From positions 3,286,001 to 3,350,000 of the forward strand of contig NZ_CP042431.1 in NCBI RefSeq assembly GCF_007970185.1: DNA of 64,000 nt. Direction: 5' to 3'. This DNA is from Pseudobacter ginsenosidimutans (GTDB taxonomy: Bacteria > Bacteroidota > Bacteroidia > Chitinophagales > Chitinophagaceae). The position numbers and the translations under genes are program-made. The notes beneath the pieces are model-generated. The model was not told the DNA's origin, ran no database searches, and saw nothing but the letters and a program-made list of their open reading frames with translations. Within the stretch, counting starts at the first letter, position 1. Each line of letters begins with the position of its first letter. This document shows positions 18,227 to 26,324 of the stretch, piece by piece.

Positions 18227-18248
18227 AAACAAACCGGCGCGGGAGGAT
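18227..18248 (+). repeat. Distal copy of a 22-bp inverted repeat
   Basis: These 22 bases (core ACCGGCGCGGGAGGAT) recur as a perfect reverse complement at 18876-18897. Similarity continues imperfectly for about another 20 bases on the right (GATGGGCT against ATTGGGCT), so a longer element is present in two opposite copies. Confidence 0.75.
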
Positions 18249-18782
18249 TTTTGATGGGCTGTGGTTGGAGAGATGGGGCAGTAGTGCATGGAGGAACTTC
18301 TTCGCTTATGTTTCCAGGGCCTGAATTTTCATAACACTCGCCGCATGGACCGCGGACGCATCAGTGCGGATGGAAGGAGGCAATGGGTGTTTGAGATCGC
18401 ATCATTGCTGATAGATCAATTCAAGGTTCGACTGAGCGAGAATCAATACAGGTGAAATAAGCCAGATGCAAGAACGGCTACAGATACTCAGTATTAAGCA
18501 AAACGCTTCAGGGTGGAACGCGATGAGGTTAAGGGAAGGAAATGATATGATATGTTGTTACTAAATGCCGCCAGGTCGCATTGCTGGAAGCATTGTGTGA
18601 GTTTTGATACGCCGGATGAAATGAGCAAAATGAATTGAGAAGAATGCCTGCAATGAATAAGATCCAGGTTAGATCTCGCTGGTGTATAACGGTGAAGTGT
18701 ACCTGTGTTAAATATTATGTTCTGATTAATTCAGCGTATCGATAAACAGTGCCTCATTGGTGCTGCACTATCGGGGAAGTGA

Positions 18783-18924
18783 GCAATGGGGGCTTGATGC
18801 GGGCCTTCAAAACAAAAGCGATAAAGCCCGGCCCAGTACTACTCCTCAATCAAACCTAGCAATAGCCCAATAAATATCCTCCCGCGCCGGTTTGTTTTAC
18901 AGCCCGCATCAAGCCCCCCATTGC
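18783..18924. repeat. MITE-like element with 22-23 bp terminal inverted repeats
   Basis: The left arm (18783-18804, GCAATGGGGGCTTGATGCGG...) and right arm (18902-18924) are reverse complements with a single one-base length difference in the G/C run. They enclose about 97 bases that include the reverse copy of the 22-bp repeat from 18227. No coding capacity. The shape is that of a small non-autonomous palindromic element or a large RNA hairpin. Confidence 0.65.
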
Positions 18925-18934
18925 GATAAACTGC

Positions 18935-18969
18935 AAAAAAAGAACGCGTACCATCATGAATGATACGCG
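18935..18969 (-). terminator. Terminator of malate dehydrogenase gene
   Basis: A hairpin (CGCGTA at 18945-18950 with TACGCG at 18964-18969, extendable past one mismatch) is followed on the reverse strand by a run of seven T after two bases, 25 bases past the stop. Confidence 0.7.
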
Positions 18970-18993
18970 CTCCACAAAAAATATAATAACAGA

Positions 18994-19923
18994 TTAGAGT
19001 GTTTTCAACACATCGTTCATGCTTCTTACGGCATCAGCACTCTTGTTGAATAAAGCCTGCTCTTCCGCGTTCAGTTTGAAGTCAACGATCTTCTCCCAAC
19101 CATTGCGGCCGATTGTAACAGGCACACCCAGGCAGATATCTTTCTGACCGTATTCGCCCTCCAGCGATACGCAGCAGGTGAAGAGTTTCTTCTCATCGCG
19201 CACGATGCTTTCCACCAGTGCAGCTCCGGCAGCGCCAGGTGCATACCATGCAGAAGTACCGATCAGTTTGGTGAGGGTGGCACCACCAACCATTGTGTCG
19301 GCAACGATTTGTTTTTGTTGTTCTTCGCTGAGGAAGTTGGTAACAGGAACGCTGTTCCAGGTAGCGAAGCGGATCAGAGGGATCATGGTAGTGTCGCCAT
19401 GACCGCCAACCACTACTGCATTCAGATCAGAAGGGCTGCAGTTGAGGTGCTGGCTCAGTTGATATTTGAAGCGTGAGCTGTCCAGTGTGCCACCCATTCC
19501 GATGATACGGTTCTTTGGGAGGCCTGTTGCAGTCAGCGCCAGGTAAGTCATGGTGTCCATCGGGTTGCTGATCACGATGATGATGGCATTGGGAGAATGT
19601 TTCAGGATATTCTCGCATACATTCTTTACAATACCGGCATTGGTACCGATCAGTTCTTCGCGGGTCATACCTGGTTTGCGGGGAAGACCTGAAGTGATCA
19701 CCACCACATCAGAGCCGGCAGTCTTTGAATAATCGTTGGTGCTGCCAGTGATCCTGGTGTCGAAGCCCAGGAGGGTGGCGGTTTGCATCATGTCCTGTGC
19801 TTTTCCTTCTGCCAGTCCTTCTTTGATATCCAGCAATACCAGTTCTGTGGCCAGTTCCTTACGGGCGATATTATCGGCACAGGTTGCACCTACGGCGCCG
19901 GCGCCTACAACAGTTACTTTCAT
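18994..19923 (-). CDS. mdh: Malate dehydrogenase, NAD-dependent
   Basis: The 309-residue protein begins MKVTVVGAGAVGATCADNIA with the Rossmann GxGxxG motif; a longer in-frame start at 19968 is rejected because it precedes this motif with unrelated sequence. 'TSGLPRKPGMTREEL' carries the substrate-binding arginines and 'VVVGGHGDTTMIPL' the catalytic His. The double-Arg 'PRKPGMTR' loop fits malate rather than lactate. It interconverts malate and oxaloacetate in the TCA cycle. It is a single-gene unit with a terminator; a -7 element lies 43 bases upstream. Confidence 0.95.
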   Translation of the reverse strand: MKVTVVGAGAVGATCADNIARKELATELVLLDIKEGLAEGKAQDMMQTATLLGFDTRITGSTNDYSKTAGSDVVVITSGLPRKPGMTREELIGTNAGIVKNVCENILKHSPNAIIIVISNPMDTMTYLALTATGLPKNRIIGMGGTLDSSRFKYQLSQHLNCSPSDLNAVVVGGHGDTTMIPLIRFATWNSVPVTNFLSEEQQKQIVADTMVGGATLTKLIGTSAWYAPGAAGAALVESIVRDEKKLFTCCVSLEGEYGQKDICLGVPVTIGRNGWEKIVDFKLNAEEQALFNKSADAVRSMNDVLKTL

Positions 19924-19965
19924 CTGAAAACAATTTTTTATAATGTGATTCAATGTTTGCGAGGG

Positions 19966-19973
19966 CAAAGGTA
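19966..19973 (-). promoter_or_regulatory. -7 promoter element of mdh
   Basis: The reverse strand reads TACCTTTG, matching TAnnTTTG, 42 bases before the mdh start codon. No TTG is seen at the -33 position. Confidence 0.45.
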
Positions 19974-19988
19974 GGGAAGTTGGGGTAG

Positions 19989-20477
19989 TTATTTAAAGGC
20001 TTGTACCAGCTTTGCCACTTTCACGTTCCCTTCAAATGTGGTAAGCAGATCGCCTTTCTTATTATACAGCGCCAGGTAAGGCAGGCTGCGGATATTATAA
20101 AAAGGCGGCAGCAGGTATTTGCTGTCTCTTCCAATAGTGATATTGGGATACTTGCTTAATTGGTATTTATTGTAGAACTCATCTATTTCTTCGAAGGGCT
20201 GGTAAGTGGCCAGCACAATCTGTGTCCCGTTGAATTTACTCATGTCTTTGATCAGGTCTTCCATCTGGTGTTGACAATGATCGCAGCTCGGACTGAAATA
20301 CATAATGATCAGTGGTTGTTTCTTCACTTTGTCTTTTGTGAAGATGCTGCTGTCTTTCATTAGTAACTGCAGCGGCGGAACGGAAGGAAAACGTTTGTAG
20401 GGCGGTTCATTGGGTGTTTGCGCCATGACCATGGTGGTGATGAACGCGGTGCAGAGGAGAAGGACCCATTGTTTCAT
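19989..20477 (-). CDS. Secreted thioredoxin-fold protein
   Basis: The 162-residue protein has a signal peptide (MKQWVLLLCTAFITTMVMAQ) and a thioredoxin/TlpA-like domain with the redox motif CDHC in 'YFSPSCDHCQHQMEDL' and the cis-Pro region 'NIRSLPYLALY'. It should act as a periplasmic thiol-disulfide oxidoreductase. It is divergent from the BlaI gene; a TAATTTTG element (reverse strand, 20520-20513) may be its promoter and lies beside the BlaI operators. Confidence 0.85.
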   Translation of the reverse strand: MKQWVLLLCTAFITTMVMAQTPNEPPYKRFPSVPPLQLLMKDSSIFTKDKVKKQPLIIMYFSPSCDHCQHQMEDLIKDMSKFNGTQIVLATYQPFEEIDEFYNKYQLSKYPNITIGRDSKYLLPPFYNIRSLPYLALYNKKGDLLTTFEGNVKVAKLVQAFK

Positions 20478-20540
20478 AAGAGTGACATATTTAATTGATT
20501 AGACCAATTCCCAAAATTAACCGGAAAAAACTTTGGTAGT

Positions 20541-20557
20541 CTACGAATATTTCGTAG
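20541..20557. promoter_or_regulatory. BlaI-type operator, distal site
   Basis: CTACGAATATTTCGTAG is a perfect 7+7 palindrome with a 3-base centre. Its TACGAA/TTCGTA arms recur in the second site, centred 19 bases downstream. The position just before a BlaI/MecI-family gene points to autorepression. Confidence 0.75.
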
Positions 20558-20559
20558 GT

Positions 20560-20576
20560 TTACGAAAACTTCGTAG
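20560..20576. promoter_or_regulatory. BlaI-type operator, proximal site
   Basis: TTACGAAAACTTCGTAG repeats the TACGAA-N3-TTCGTA dyad and ends two bases before the repressor's ATG. Bound repressor here would block transcription or translation start directly. Confidence 0.75.
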
Positions 20577-20578
20577 AG

Positions 20579-20935
20579 ATGGAAAAATTAACGCCCCAGG
20601 AAGAGGAAGCCATGAAGGCTGTCTGGAGAGCCGGCAGCGGCAGCGTAAAGCAGTTGCTGGATCACCTGGAAGAGCCGAAGCCTCCTTATACTACACTGGC
20701 CTCCACGGTTAAGAACCTGGAGAAGAAAGGTTATGTGGAGAGCAGGCTGGCAGGTAATACTTATTTATACTTTCCTGCTATCAGCGGGGAGGAGTATAAA
20801 AAGAAATTCATGAATAGTGTGGTGAAGAATTATTTCGATAACTCTTATAAGGAGTTGGTGAATTTCTTCGTGGACCAGAAGCAACTGAGCCCGGAGGAGT
20901 TGAAAGATATTCTGAAACTGATCGAAGGTAAGTAA
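20579..20935 (+). CDS. BlaI/MecI/CopY-family repressor
   Basis: The 118-residue protein has the family's winged helix: 'LTPQEEEAMKAVWRAGSGSVKQLLDHL', 'PYTTLASTVKNLEKKGYVESR' (recognition helix and wing), and a C-terminal dimerisation region ('YKELVNFFVDQKQLSPEELKDIL'). In the BlaR1-BlaI system the M56 membrane peptidase triggers cleavage of the repressor. Here the M56 gene follows 17 bases downstream, and two palindromic operators lie upstream, so this looks like a complete repressor-sensor pair. The regulated process is unknown; no beta-lactamase gene is adjacent. Confidence 0.92.
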   Translation: MEKLTPQEEEAMKAVWRAGSGSVKQLLDHLEEPKPPYTTLASTVKNLEKKGYVESRLAGNTYLYFPAISGEEYKKKFMNSVVKNYFDNSYKELVNFFVDQKQLSPEELKDILKLIEGK

Positions 20936-20952
20936 CCTGATAAATCATTCCA

Positions 20953-22898
20953 ATGGATTTCATTCTTAAACTTAGTATAGGCCTGGCCGTTACCTGGTTC
21001 TTTTACTGGCTCTTATTGCGCAGGCTCACTTTCTATCGCTGGAACCGGCTCTTTCTGCTGGTATATCCTGCGATGGCATATTTAGTTCCTTTCATCGATA
21101 TTACCGGTCTGCTTCACCAGGGGGATGATAAAGCCTGGCTCAGGGCTATCCCCGTACTTGAGCAATACTCATTCCGTTTTGAATTGCAGGAAAGATCCAT
21201 CTGGTCTGATCCTGCTTTCATTGGAGGGCTGGTGCTGGCTGCAGGTAGTATCATTATGGCCGCGCGATTTTGCTGGCAATATTGGAGTCTCAGAAAAGCC
21301 GTGTCCGGAGCGGTTTTGCTGGCAGACGACGAAGCCAGGCTCTATCATGTGGATAAGCGTATCCTTCCGTTCTCTTTTGGCCGTTCCATCTATCTCAACA
21401 AGCACCTGCATACTGAAGCTGAGTTGCGGGAGATCCTGCGGCATGAATTCATTCATGTGAAGCAGCGTCACAGTCTAGATATGATGTGGGGGGAACTGCT
21501 GTGCATCATCAACTGGTATAATCCTTTCGCATGGCTTCTTCGCAATGCCATCAGGCAGAACCTGGAATTCATAGCCGATCACCAGGTACTGGCCAATGGG
21601 ATCGACAGGAAGCAATACCAGTACATGCTGCTGAAAGTAACGGGGATGTCGTCCTTTTCCGTTGCGAATAACTTCAATCTATCATCCCTCAAAAAAAGAA
21701 TTGTCATGATGAATAAGAAAACGAGTGCAAGCGTGCACCTGCTGCGCTTCGTGCTGATCGTTCCCGTGCTGGCCGTATTACTGCTGGCGTTCAGGAGCGT
21801 TACACGTTTGGACCTGCCTTCGCCTTCCGGCCTCATTGCTGAAAAGATCTTTGCCGATACTGCTGTTGAGAGGGATTCATTTATCGCGCTTGCCGATGGT
21901 GATACCCTTCGCTTTCAGGCAGTAAAGCCCATTCACGATACAGTACCCAAAAGAAAACAGACAATATCGAACGCATCGATATTCACAAAAAGAATAACCT
22001 GGTAACTGTTCGCCTGAAGGATGGCACGGTAGAGAAATTTGATCTGAGCGATCCCAAACAGAAAGAGGCATTCGAAAAGAAATATGGAAAGATCTCAACG
22101 CCTCCACCACCACCTCCTCCTCCCGCTGATTCATGGAAATCAGTACCAACACCGCCTGCGCCACCAGCTCCGCCTGCTCCACCCAGGCCTCCTGCAAATG
22201 AAAATGAGAAAGGGGTAATGATAGAGGAACGTGTTGTAACTGTTGAAGGAACAGGGGAGAAGACAACCAAACCACTTTTCGTGGTGAAACCTGTAGCTGA
22301 AGAGAGAGAGATGGTTAAGGTCACTGCTGTTGGTGTGAGGGCAACTTCAAAAGCGGGTGTTGCCGAAAGGAGCAGAAAAAATCCCAATGATGAAGTGGTA
22401 GTGGTCGGATATGGTGTGAAGAAAGATGATAAGTCAACTGTCACGCTGAAGGATGAATCCACCTTCAGAATAAAGTCTGATACTGACAATGACCCGCTGA
22501 TCGTTGTTGATGGAAAGATCATTCCGAAGGGTGGACTGGGCAGCATCCCGCCTGAAACCATTGCCCAGGTGAATATATTGAAAGGCAGTACTGCAACCGA
22601 TAAATATGGTGACAGAGCAAAGGATGGCGTGATAGTGGTCACTACAAAAGCAGCAGCCGGAATAGTTGTTGAACAAAAGAAGAAAAATTTCTTCGATGAT
22701 GATCTCTGTTTACTGAATGCCATTATTATTATCGATGACAAAGAGATGGGCTGTGAGAATGCAAACGCTTTTGTGAAAAGCAACAGGAGCAATATCATGT
22801 CCGTGGATATCATCAAAGGTGCGGACCGAGTTAAAGAGGCTACCGGGAAAACTGCTACAAATGCCATTGTGATAAAAACGAAAAAGACCACTGATTAG
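20953..22898 (+). pseudogene. M56 peptidase (BlaR1-like) fused to TonB-plug-like repeats, frameshifted
   Basis: Frame one (20953-22005) encodes about three N-terminal membrane helices, the zinc motif HEFIH in 'ILRHEFIHVKQRHSLDMMWG', and a fourth helix ('LLRFVLIVPVLAVLLLAF'). After 21954-21957 the continuation is in another frame: 'DNIERIDIHKKNNLVTVRLKDG', a proline-rich linker with eight Pro in a row, then two plug-like repeats ('DPLIVVDGKIIP..IPPETIAQVNILKG' and 'NAIIIIDDKEMG..SVDIIKGAD'). One added A, or a -1 slip on AGA-AAA, restores a single protein of about 648 residues. Similar fusions occur in Chitinophagaceae. Confidence 0.8.
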
Positions 22899-22909
22899 CC
22901 ATGAAAAAC

Positions 22910-22938
22910 AGCGGAAGGAAATGCTTCCGCTCTTCTTT
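22910..22938 (+). terminator. Probable terminator after the M56 fusion gene
   Basis: An 8-bp perfect stem (AGCGGAAG at 22910-22917, CTTCCGCT at 22924-22931) is followed by a T-rich but interrupted tract, 12 bases past the stop. It abuts the efp promoter. Confidence 0.55.
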
Positions 22939-22966
22939 GCCGGGTAAGCTTTTTGCTGTAGTTTTG
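22937..22966 (+). promoter_or_regulatory. Promoter of efp
   Basis: TTG (22937-22939), a 19-base spacer and TAGTTTTG (22959-22966) match the Bacteroidota consensus TTG-N19-TAnnTTTG exactly. The leader would be about 35 bases. Confidence 0.75.
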
Positions 22967-23007
22967 CCTCCTTTCAGAGACGCATCATTCAAAACTTACT
23001 TAGTATT

Positions 23008-23574
23008 ATGGCAACTACATCAGATATCAGCCGCGGTATGATCATCAAACTGGATGGCAGCCTTTACACCGTGGTGGAATTCGGTGAAAACAAAACCGCC
23101 CGCGCAGCCGCGAAGGTTTGGGCTAAACTAAAAGGTGTTGACAATAGCCGCAGCATCGAAAAAACCTGGAACTCAGGTGATAACATCCATCCTGTTCGGG
23201 TTGAAAGGAAAGATTACCAGTACCTCTATAAAGATGATACAGGTTATAATTTCATGGACAACGAGACTTTCGAACAGATCGCTGTTGCTGAAAGCCTGGT
23301 AGACGCTCCCCAGTTCCTGAAGGAATCACAGGAGGTTTCTATCCTGTTCAATACAGAAACCGAGCAGCCCATGAGCGTGGAACTGCCAGACAAGATCGTT
23401 CTGAAAGTAACTTACTCAGAGCCAGGTGTTAAAGGAGATACTGCCACTCGTACCCTGAAACCTGCCACGGTTGAAACCGGTGCTACCGTGAACGTTCCTC
23501 TCTTCGTGAATGAAGGTGAACTGATCCGGGTGAATACCAAAACCGGAGAATACGTGGAACGCGTAAAGGAATAA
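23008..23574 (+). CDS. efp: Elongation factor P, Arg-tip type
   Basis: The 188-residue protein has the three EF-P beta-barrel domains, with the central 'RKDYQYLYKDDTGYNFMDNETFEQI' and the C-terminal 'GDTATRTLKPATVETGATVNVPLFVNEGE'. EF-P enters the ribosomal E site and relieves stalling at polyproline. The modification loop reads NKTARAAAKVW and puts Arg at position 32, in place of the usual PGKG with Lys34. The spacing equals the NKSGRNAAVV loop of Pseudomonas EF-P, whose Arg32 is rhamnosylated by EarP. No earP, epmA or ymfI-like gene is adjacent. It has its own promoter and terminator. Confidence 0.95.
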   Translation: MATTSDISRGMIIKLDGSLYTVVEFGENKTARAAAKVWAKLKGVDNSRSIEKTWNSGDNIHPVRVERKDYQYLYKDDTGYNFMDNETFEQIAVAESLVDAPQFLKESQEVSILFNTETEQPMSVELPDKIVLKVTYSEPGVKGDTATRTLKPATVETGATVNVPLFVNEGELIRVNTKTGEYVERVKE

Positions 23575-23598
23575 CTCCTAAATAACAGATTTACAGAG

Positions 23599-23626
23599 GC
23601 CGCCTCGCTTTCAGAGGTGGCTTTTT
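23599..23626 (+). terminator. Terminator of efp
   Basis: An 8-bp stem with one G-T pair (GCCGCCTC/GAGGTGGC) is followed by five T, 25 bases past the efp stop. Confidence 0.8.
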
Positions 23627-23738
23627 GTTATAACGGGCCTGCCGCTATTTTATAGGCGAATTGGGTATTATTAGTTCACAATGCCTTATCTTAGCCGCCT
23701 GTTTTTCCGAAATAACCGTCAAAAAAAATTATTTTCAG

Positions 23739-24230
23739 ATGGATTTTAAACAAATTCAGGAGTTGATCAAGATGATCAACAAATCCAACATCGGCGAAGT
23801 AAGCATCGAGGAGAAAGGATTCAAGCTGACCATCAAGCAGAAAGAAGAACCAGCCCAGAACGTAATTGCTGCCCCTGTGCATGCTGCCATGCCTGCCTAT
23901 GCTCCACCTGCAGTAGCTGCACCCCAGCCTGCCGCCGCATCAAACCCAGCAGCTCCTGCAACCAAAGCTGCAGAACCCGCCGCAGACAACCTCATTACTA
24001 TCAAGAGCCCGATGATAGGAACTTTCTACCGCAGCCCGGCCCCCGGCAAACCTGTATTTGTAGAAGTAGGCTCAGAAATTGCTCCCGGTAAAGTAGTCTG
24101 CATTATCGAGGCAATGAAACTCTTCAATGAAATTGAAAGCGAAGTATCCGGTAAAATCGTGAAAATCCTGGTGGACGACGCTTCACCGGTTGAATACGAT
24201 CAGCCGCTGTTCCTCGTTGAACCTGCCTGA
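23739..24230 (+). CDS. accB: Biotin carboxyl carrier protein of acetyl-CoA carboxylase
   Basis: Translation is placed at [20 protein letters not shown] (23739); an upstream in-frame ATG adds 26 unrelated residues. The 163-residue protein has the short N-terminal region, an Ala/Pro-rich hinge (about residues 40-82), and a biotinyl domain with the biotinylation site '[10 protein letters not shown]' (Lys127; the usual second Met is Leu). AccB carries CO2 on biotin to the carboxyltransferase for malonyl-CoA synthesis. It is followed by accC after 38 bases. Confidence 0.95.
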   Translation: MDFKQIQELIKMINKSNIGEVSIEEKGFKLTIKQKEEPAQNVIAAPVHAAMPAYAPPAVAAPQPAAASNPAAPATKAAEPAADNLITIKSPMIGTFYRSPAPGKPVFVEVGSEIAPGKVVCIIEAMKLFNEIESEVSGKIVKILVDDASPVEYDQPLFLVEPA

Positions 24231-24268
24231 TAAGGTTTTTTCGCTTGTCAAATTTTCAAAAAGAATGC

Positions 24269-25606
24269 ATGTTTAAAAAGATATTAATCGCTAATCGTGG
24301 AGAGATAGCCCTGCGGGTGATCCGTACCTGTCGTGAGATGGGTATCAAAACCGTAGCTGTTTATTCCACCGCAGACAAAGACAGCCTGCACGTTAAGTTT
24401 GCAGATGAAGCTGTTTGTATCGGCCGCCCTGCCGGTGCCGACAGTTATCTGAACATCGCACATATCATGGCCGCAGCCGAGATCACCAATGCGGATGGCA
24501 TCCACCCGGGATATGGATTCCTGGCCGAGAATGCCCGCTTTGCGGAGATCTGCGGTGAACATAATATCAAATTCATCGGACCCACTCCTGATCAGATCCG
24601 CTCCATGGGAGATAAGATCACTGCCAAAGAAACCATGATCCGCGCAGGCGTACCCGTGGTTCCCGGTGGTGAAGGTCTGCTCGAAAGCCTCGAAGAAGCC
24701 AAGGCCATGGCGAAAGACATTGGCTATCCCATCATCCTCAAAGCTACTGCCGGTGGCGGTGGTAAAGGTATGAGGGTGGTATTCAAAGAAGAAGATCTGG
24801 AACATAACTACAATACTGCCAAAGTGGAAGCCGGCGCTGCTTTCAAGAATGACGGCATCTACATGGAGAAATTCGTGGAAGAGCCCCGTCACATCGAGAT
24901 CCAGATCGCAGGCGACCGCTACGGAAAAGTTTGTCATCTCAGTGAGCGGGACTGCTCCATTCAGCGCCGTCACCAGAAACTGGTGGAAGAGTCTCCATCT
25001 CCTTTCATGACTGAAGAACTGCGTCAGCGCATGGGCGATGCGGCTATCAAAGCTGCTTCCGCAATCGGTTATGAGAGTGTGGGCACTATCGAGTTCCTGG
25101 TTGACAAGCATCGCAATTTCTACTTCATGGAAATGAACACACGTATCCAGGTAGAGCATTGCGTTACAGAAGAAGTGACCAACTTCGATCTCATCAAGGA
25201 ACAGATCAAGATCGCTATGGGCGAGCCTATCAGCGGAAAGAACTACGAGCCCCAGATGCATGCCATCGAGTGCCGTATCAATGCCGAAGATCCCTATAAC
25301 GATTTCCGTCCGAGCCCCGGCCGCATCACTACGCTGCATCAGCCCGGCGGTCACGGTATCCGCATCGATTCGCATGTGTACGCCGGTTATGTGATCCCTC
25401 CTTATTATGATTCTATGATCGCAAAGATCATTGCGGTTGCACGTACACGTGAGGAAGCCATCAACACCATGAGCCGCGCCCTCAGTGAATATGTGATCGA
25501 AGGAGTGAAAACAACCATTCCTTTCCATCAGCAACTGATGAGGAATGAAGATTTCCGCGCAGGAAACTTCAATACCAAATTCCTCGAAGGTTTCAAGATG
25601 GTATAA
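24269..25606 (+). CDS. accC: Biotin carboxylase subunit of acetyl-CoA carboxylase
   Basis: The 445-residue enzyme begins [19 protein letters not shown] (start at 24269). It has the biotin carboxylase N-domain ('[17 protein letters not shown]'), the ATP-grasp glycine loop '[14 protein letters not shown]', '[14 protein letters not shown]' with the catalytic Arg, and 'ECRINAEDP' of the C-domain. Length is normal for AccC. It carboxylates biotin on AccB with ATP and bicarbonate, the first step of fatty-acid synthesis. It forms an operon with accB and ends at a terminator. Confidence 0.96.
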   Translation: MFKKILIANRGEIALRVIRTCREMGIKTVAVYSTADKDSLHVKFADEAVCIGRPAGADSYLNIAHIMAAAEITNADGIHPGYGFLAENARFAEICGEHNIKFIGPTPDQIRSMGDKITAKETMIRAGVPVVPGGEGLLESLEEAKAMAKDIGYPIILKATAGGGGKGMRVVFKEEDLEHNYNTAKVEAGAAFKNDGIYMEKFVEEPRHIEIQIAGDRYGKVCHLSERDCSIQRRHQKLVEESPSPFMTEELRQRMGDAAIKAASAIGYESVGTIEFLVDKHRNFYFMEMNTRIQVEHCVTEEVTNFDLIKEQIKIAMGEPISGKNYEPQMHAIECRINAEDPYNDFRPSPGRITTLHQPGGHGIRIDSHVYAGYVIPPYYDSMIAKIIAVARTREEAINTMSRALSEYVIEGVKTTIPFHQQLMRNEDFRAGNFNTKFLEGFKMV

Positions 25607-25635
25607 GTCAGGTTTACAAAGTTTATCTCAATAGA

Positions 25636-25675
25636 AACGAGGTTGCCACTTGCGGGACAACCTCGTTCTCTTTTA
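25636..25675 (+). terminator. Terminator of accBC
   Basis: A perfect 10-bp stem (AACGAGGTTG/CAACCTCGTT) with a 12-base loop is followed by CTCTTTT, 30 bases past the accC stop. Confidence 0.75.
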
Positions 25676-25690
25676 TACTGTGTATAGTTG

Positions 25691-26173
25691 TTATCTCATC
25701 CAGAATGCCGGTGGCTCAATGCCCAGCGCTCGCAGGTACACATATCCCTGGCCGCGGTGATGCACTTCATTATCGATAAAATACAAAAGTGTACCATATA
25801 ACGGTCCCTCATACTCGCCGAAGGCCAGATCATTGTCCTGGAAGCGATAGGGTGGGATCTTGTTCCAGATCTCTTCGATGGTTTCGGTGGTATCGTCCCA
25901 TGCCTTGAGCAGTTCATCTTTTGTTTTGTAGGTCTGTTCCCTCCATTCCAGTTTTTCCCAGATGCCGGTAGCAAGCCCTTTTACGCCGGGGCCGCTCATC
26001 TTGATCATCTCTTCTGCCATCAGTGCGAAGGAACGCATGCCTCCAATGCTGAACTCGAACAATTCTTTTTCAGGAAATGCTGCAATTACACGCCGGGTGA
26101 GACGTCTATGTCCCTGCCATTGATCCAATACCTGACGGGCTGTAATTACCTGGGCGGTTGCTGTGCGTACCAT
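25691..26173 (-). CDS. DinB-family protein
   Basis: The 160-residue protein has the four-helix-bundle DinB pattern. The probable metal ligands are His in the first helix region ('DQWQGHRRLTRRV') and in 'YFIDNEVHHRGQGYVYLRALG', the usual HxxxH end of the family. DinB proteins are metal-dependent thiol transferases or damage-inducible proteins of mostly unknown substrate. It is a lone gene between the accBC terminator and the Spy-like gene's terminator. Confidence 0.85.
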   Translation of the reverse strand: MVRTATAQVITARQVLDQWQGHRRLTRRVIAAFPEKELFEFSIGGMRSFALMAEEMIKMSGPGVKGLATGIWEKLEWREQTYKTKDELLKAWDDTTETIEEIWNKIPPYRFQDNDLAFGEYEGPLYGTLLYFIDNEVHHRGQGYVYLRALGIEPPAFWMR

Positions 26174-26266
26174 ATGATTATTTTTAAGAGTTTAAATTGA
26201 TTTGCTGATACAAAGATGGGATGGGGTAGTGACAGCCTTATGTCAGTATGAATATACAAAAATAAA

Positions 26267-26288
26267 AAAAGCGCCGGAGGGCGCTTTT
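26267..26288 (-). terminator. Terminator of the Spy-like gene
   Basis: The perfect stem AAAAGCGCC/GGCGCTTTT is followed on the reverse strand by seven T. It lies 37 bases past the stop of the 26325-26750 gene. Confidence 0.85.
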
Positions 26289-26324
26289 ATAAGTGGTCCA
26301 CGTTCAAGTGGCTATGGTTTCAGA

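Larger units (their letters stand above)
18047..18993. other. Gene-free stretch of about 950 bp with inverted repeats
   Basis: No reading frame here looks like a protein on either strand; short open pieces (for example around 18343-18450) are broken by stops and unrecognised. The right third holds two overlapping pairs of inverted repeats and the malate dehydrogenase terminator. It may be the remains of a decayed gene or a landing site for small repeat elements. Confidence 0.6.

Noticed and set aside
18343-18456. Short open frame around RMDRGRISADGRRQW
   Set aside because: No start codon context, no recognisable domain, and stops on both sides; not supported as a gene.
24284-25534. Long open frame (about 416 codons) antisense to accC
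   Set aside because: It mirrors the codon pattern of accC, has no recognisable domain, and biotin carboxylase on the other strand is certain.
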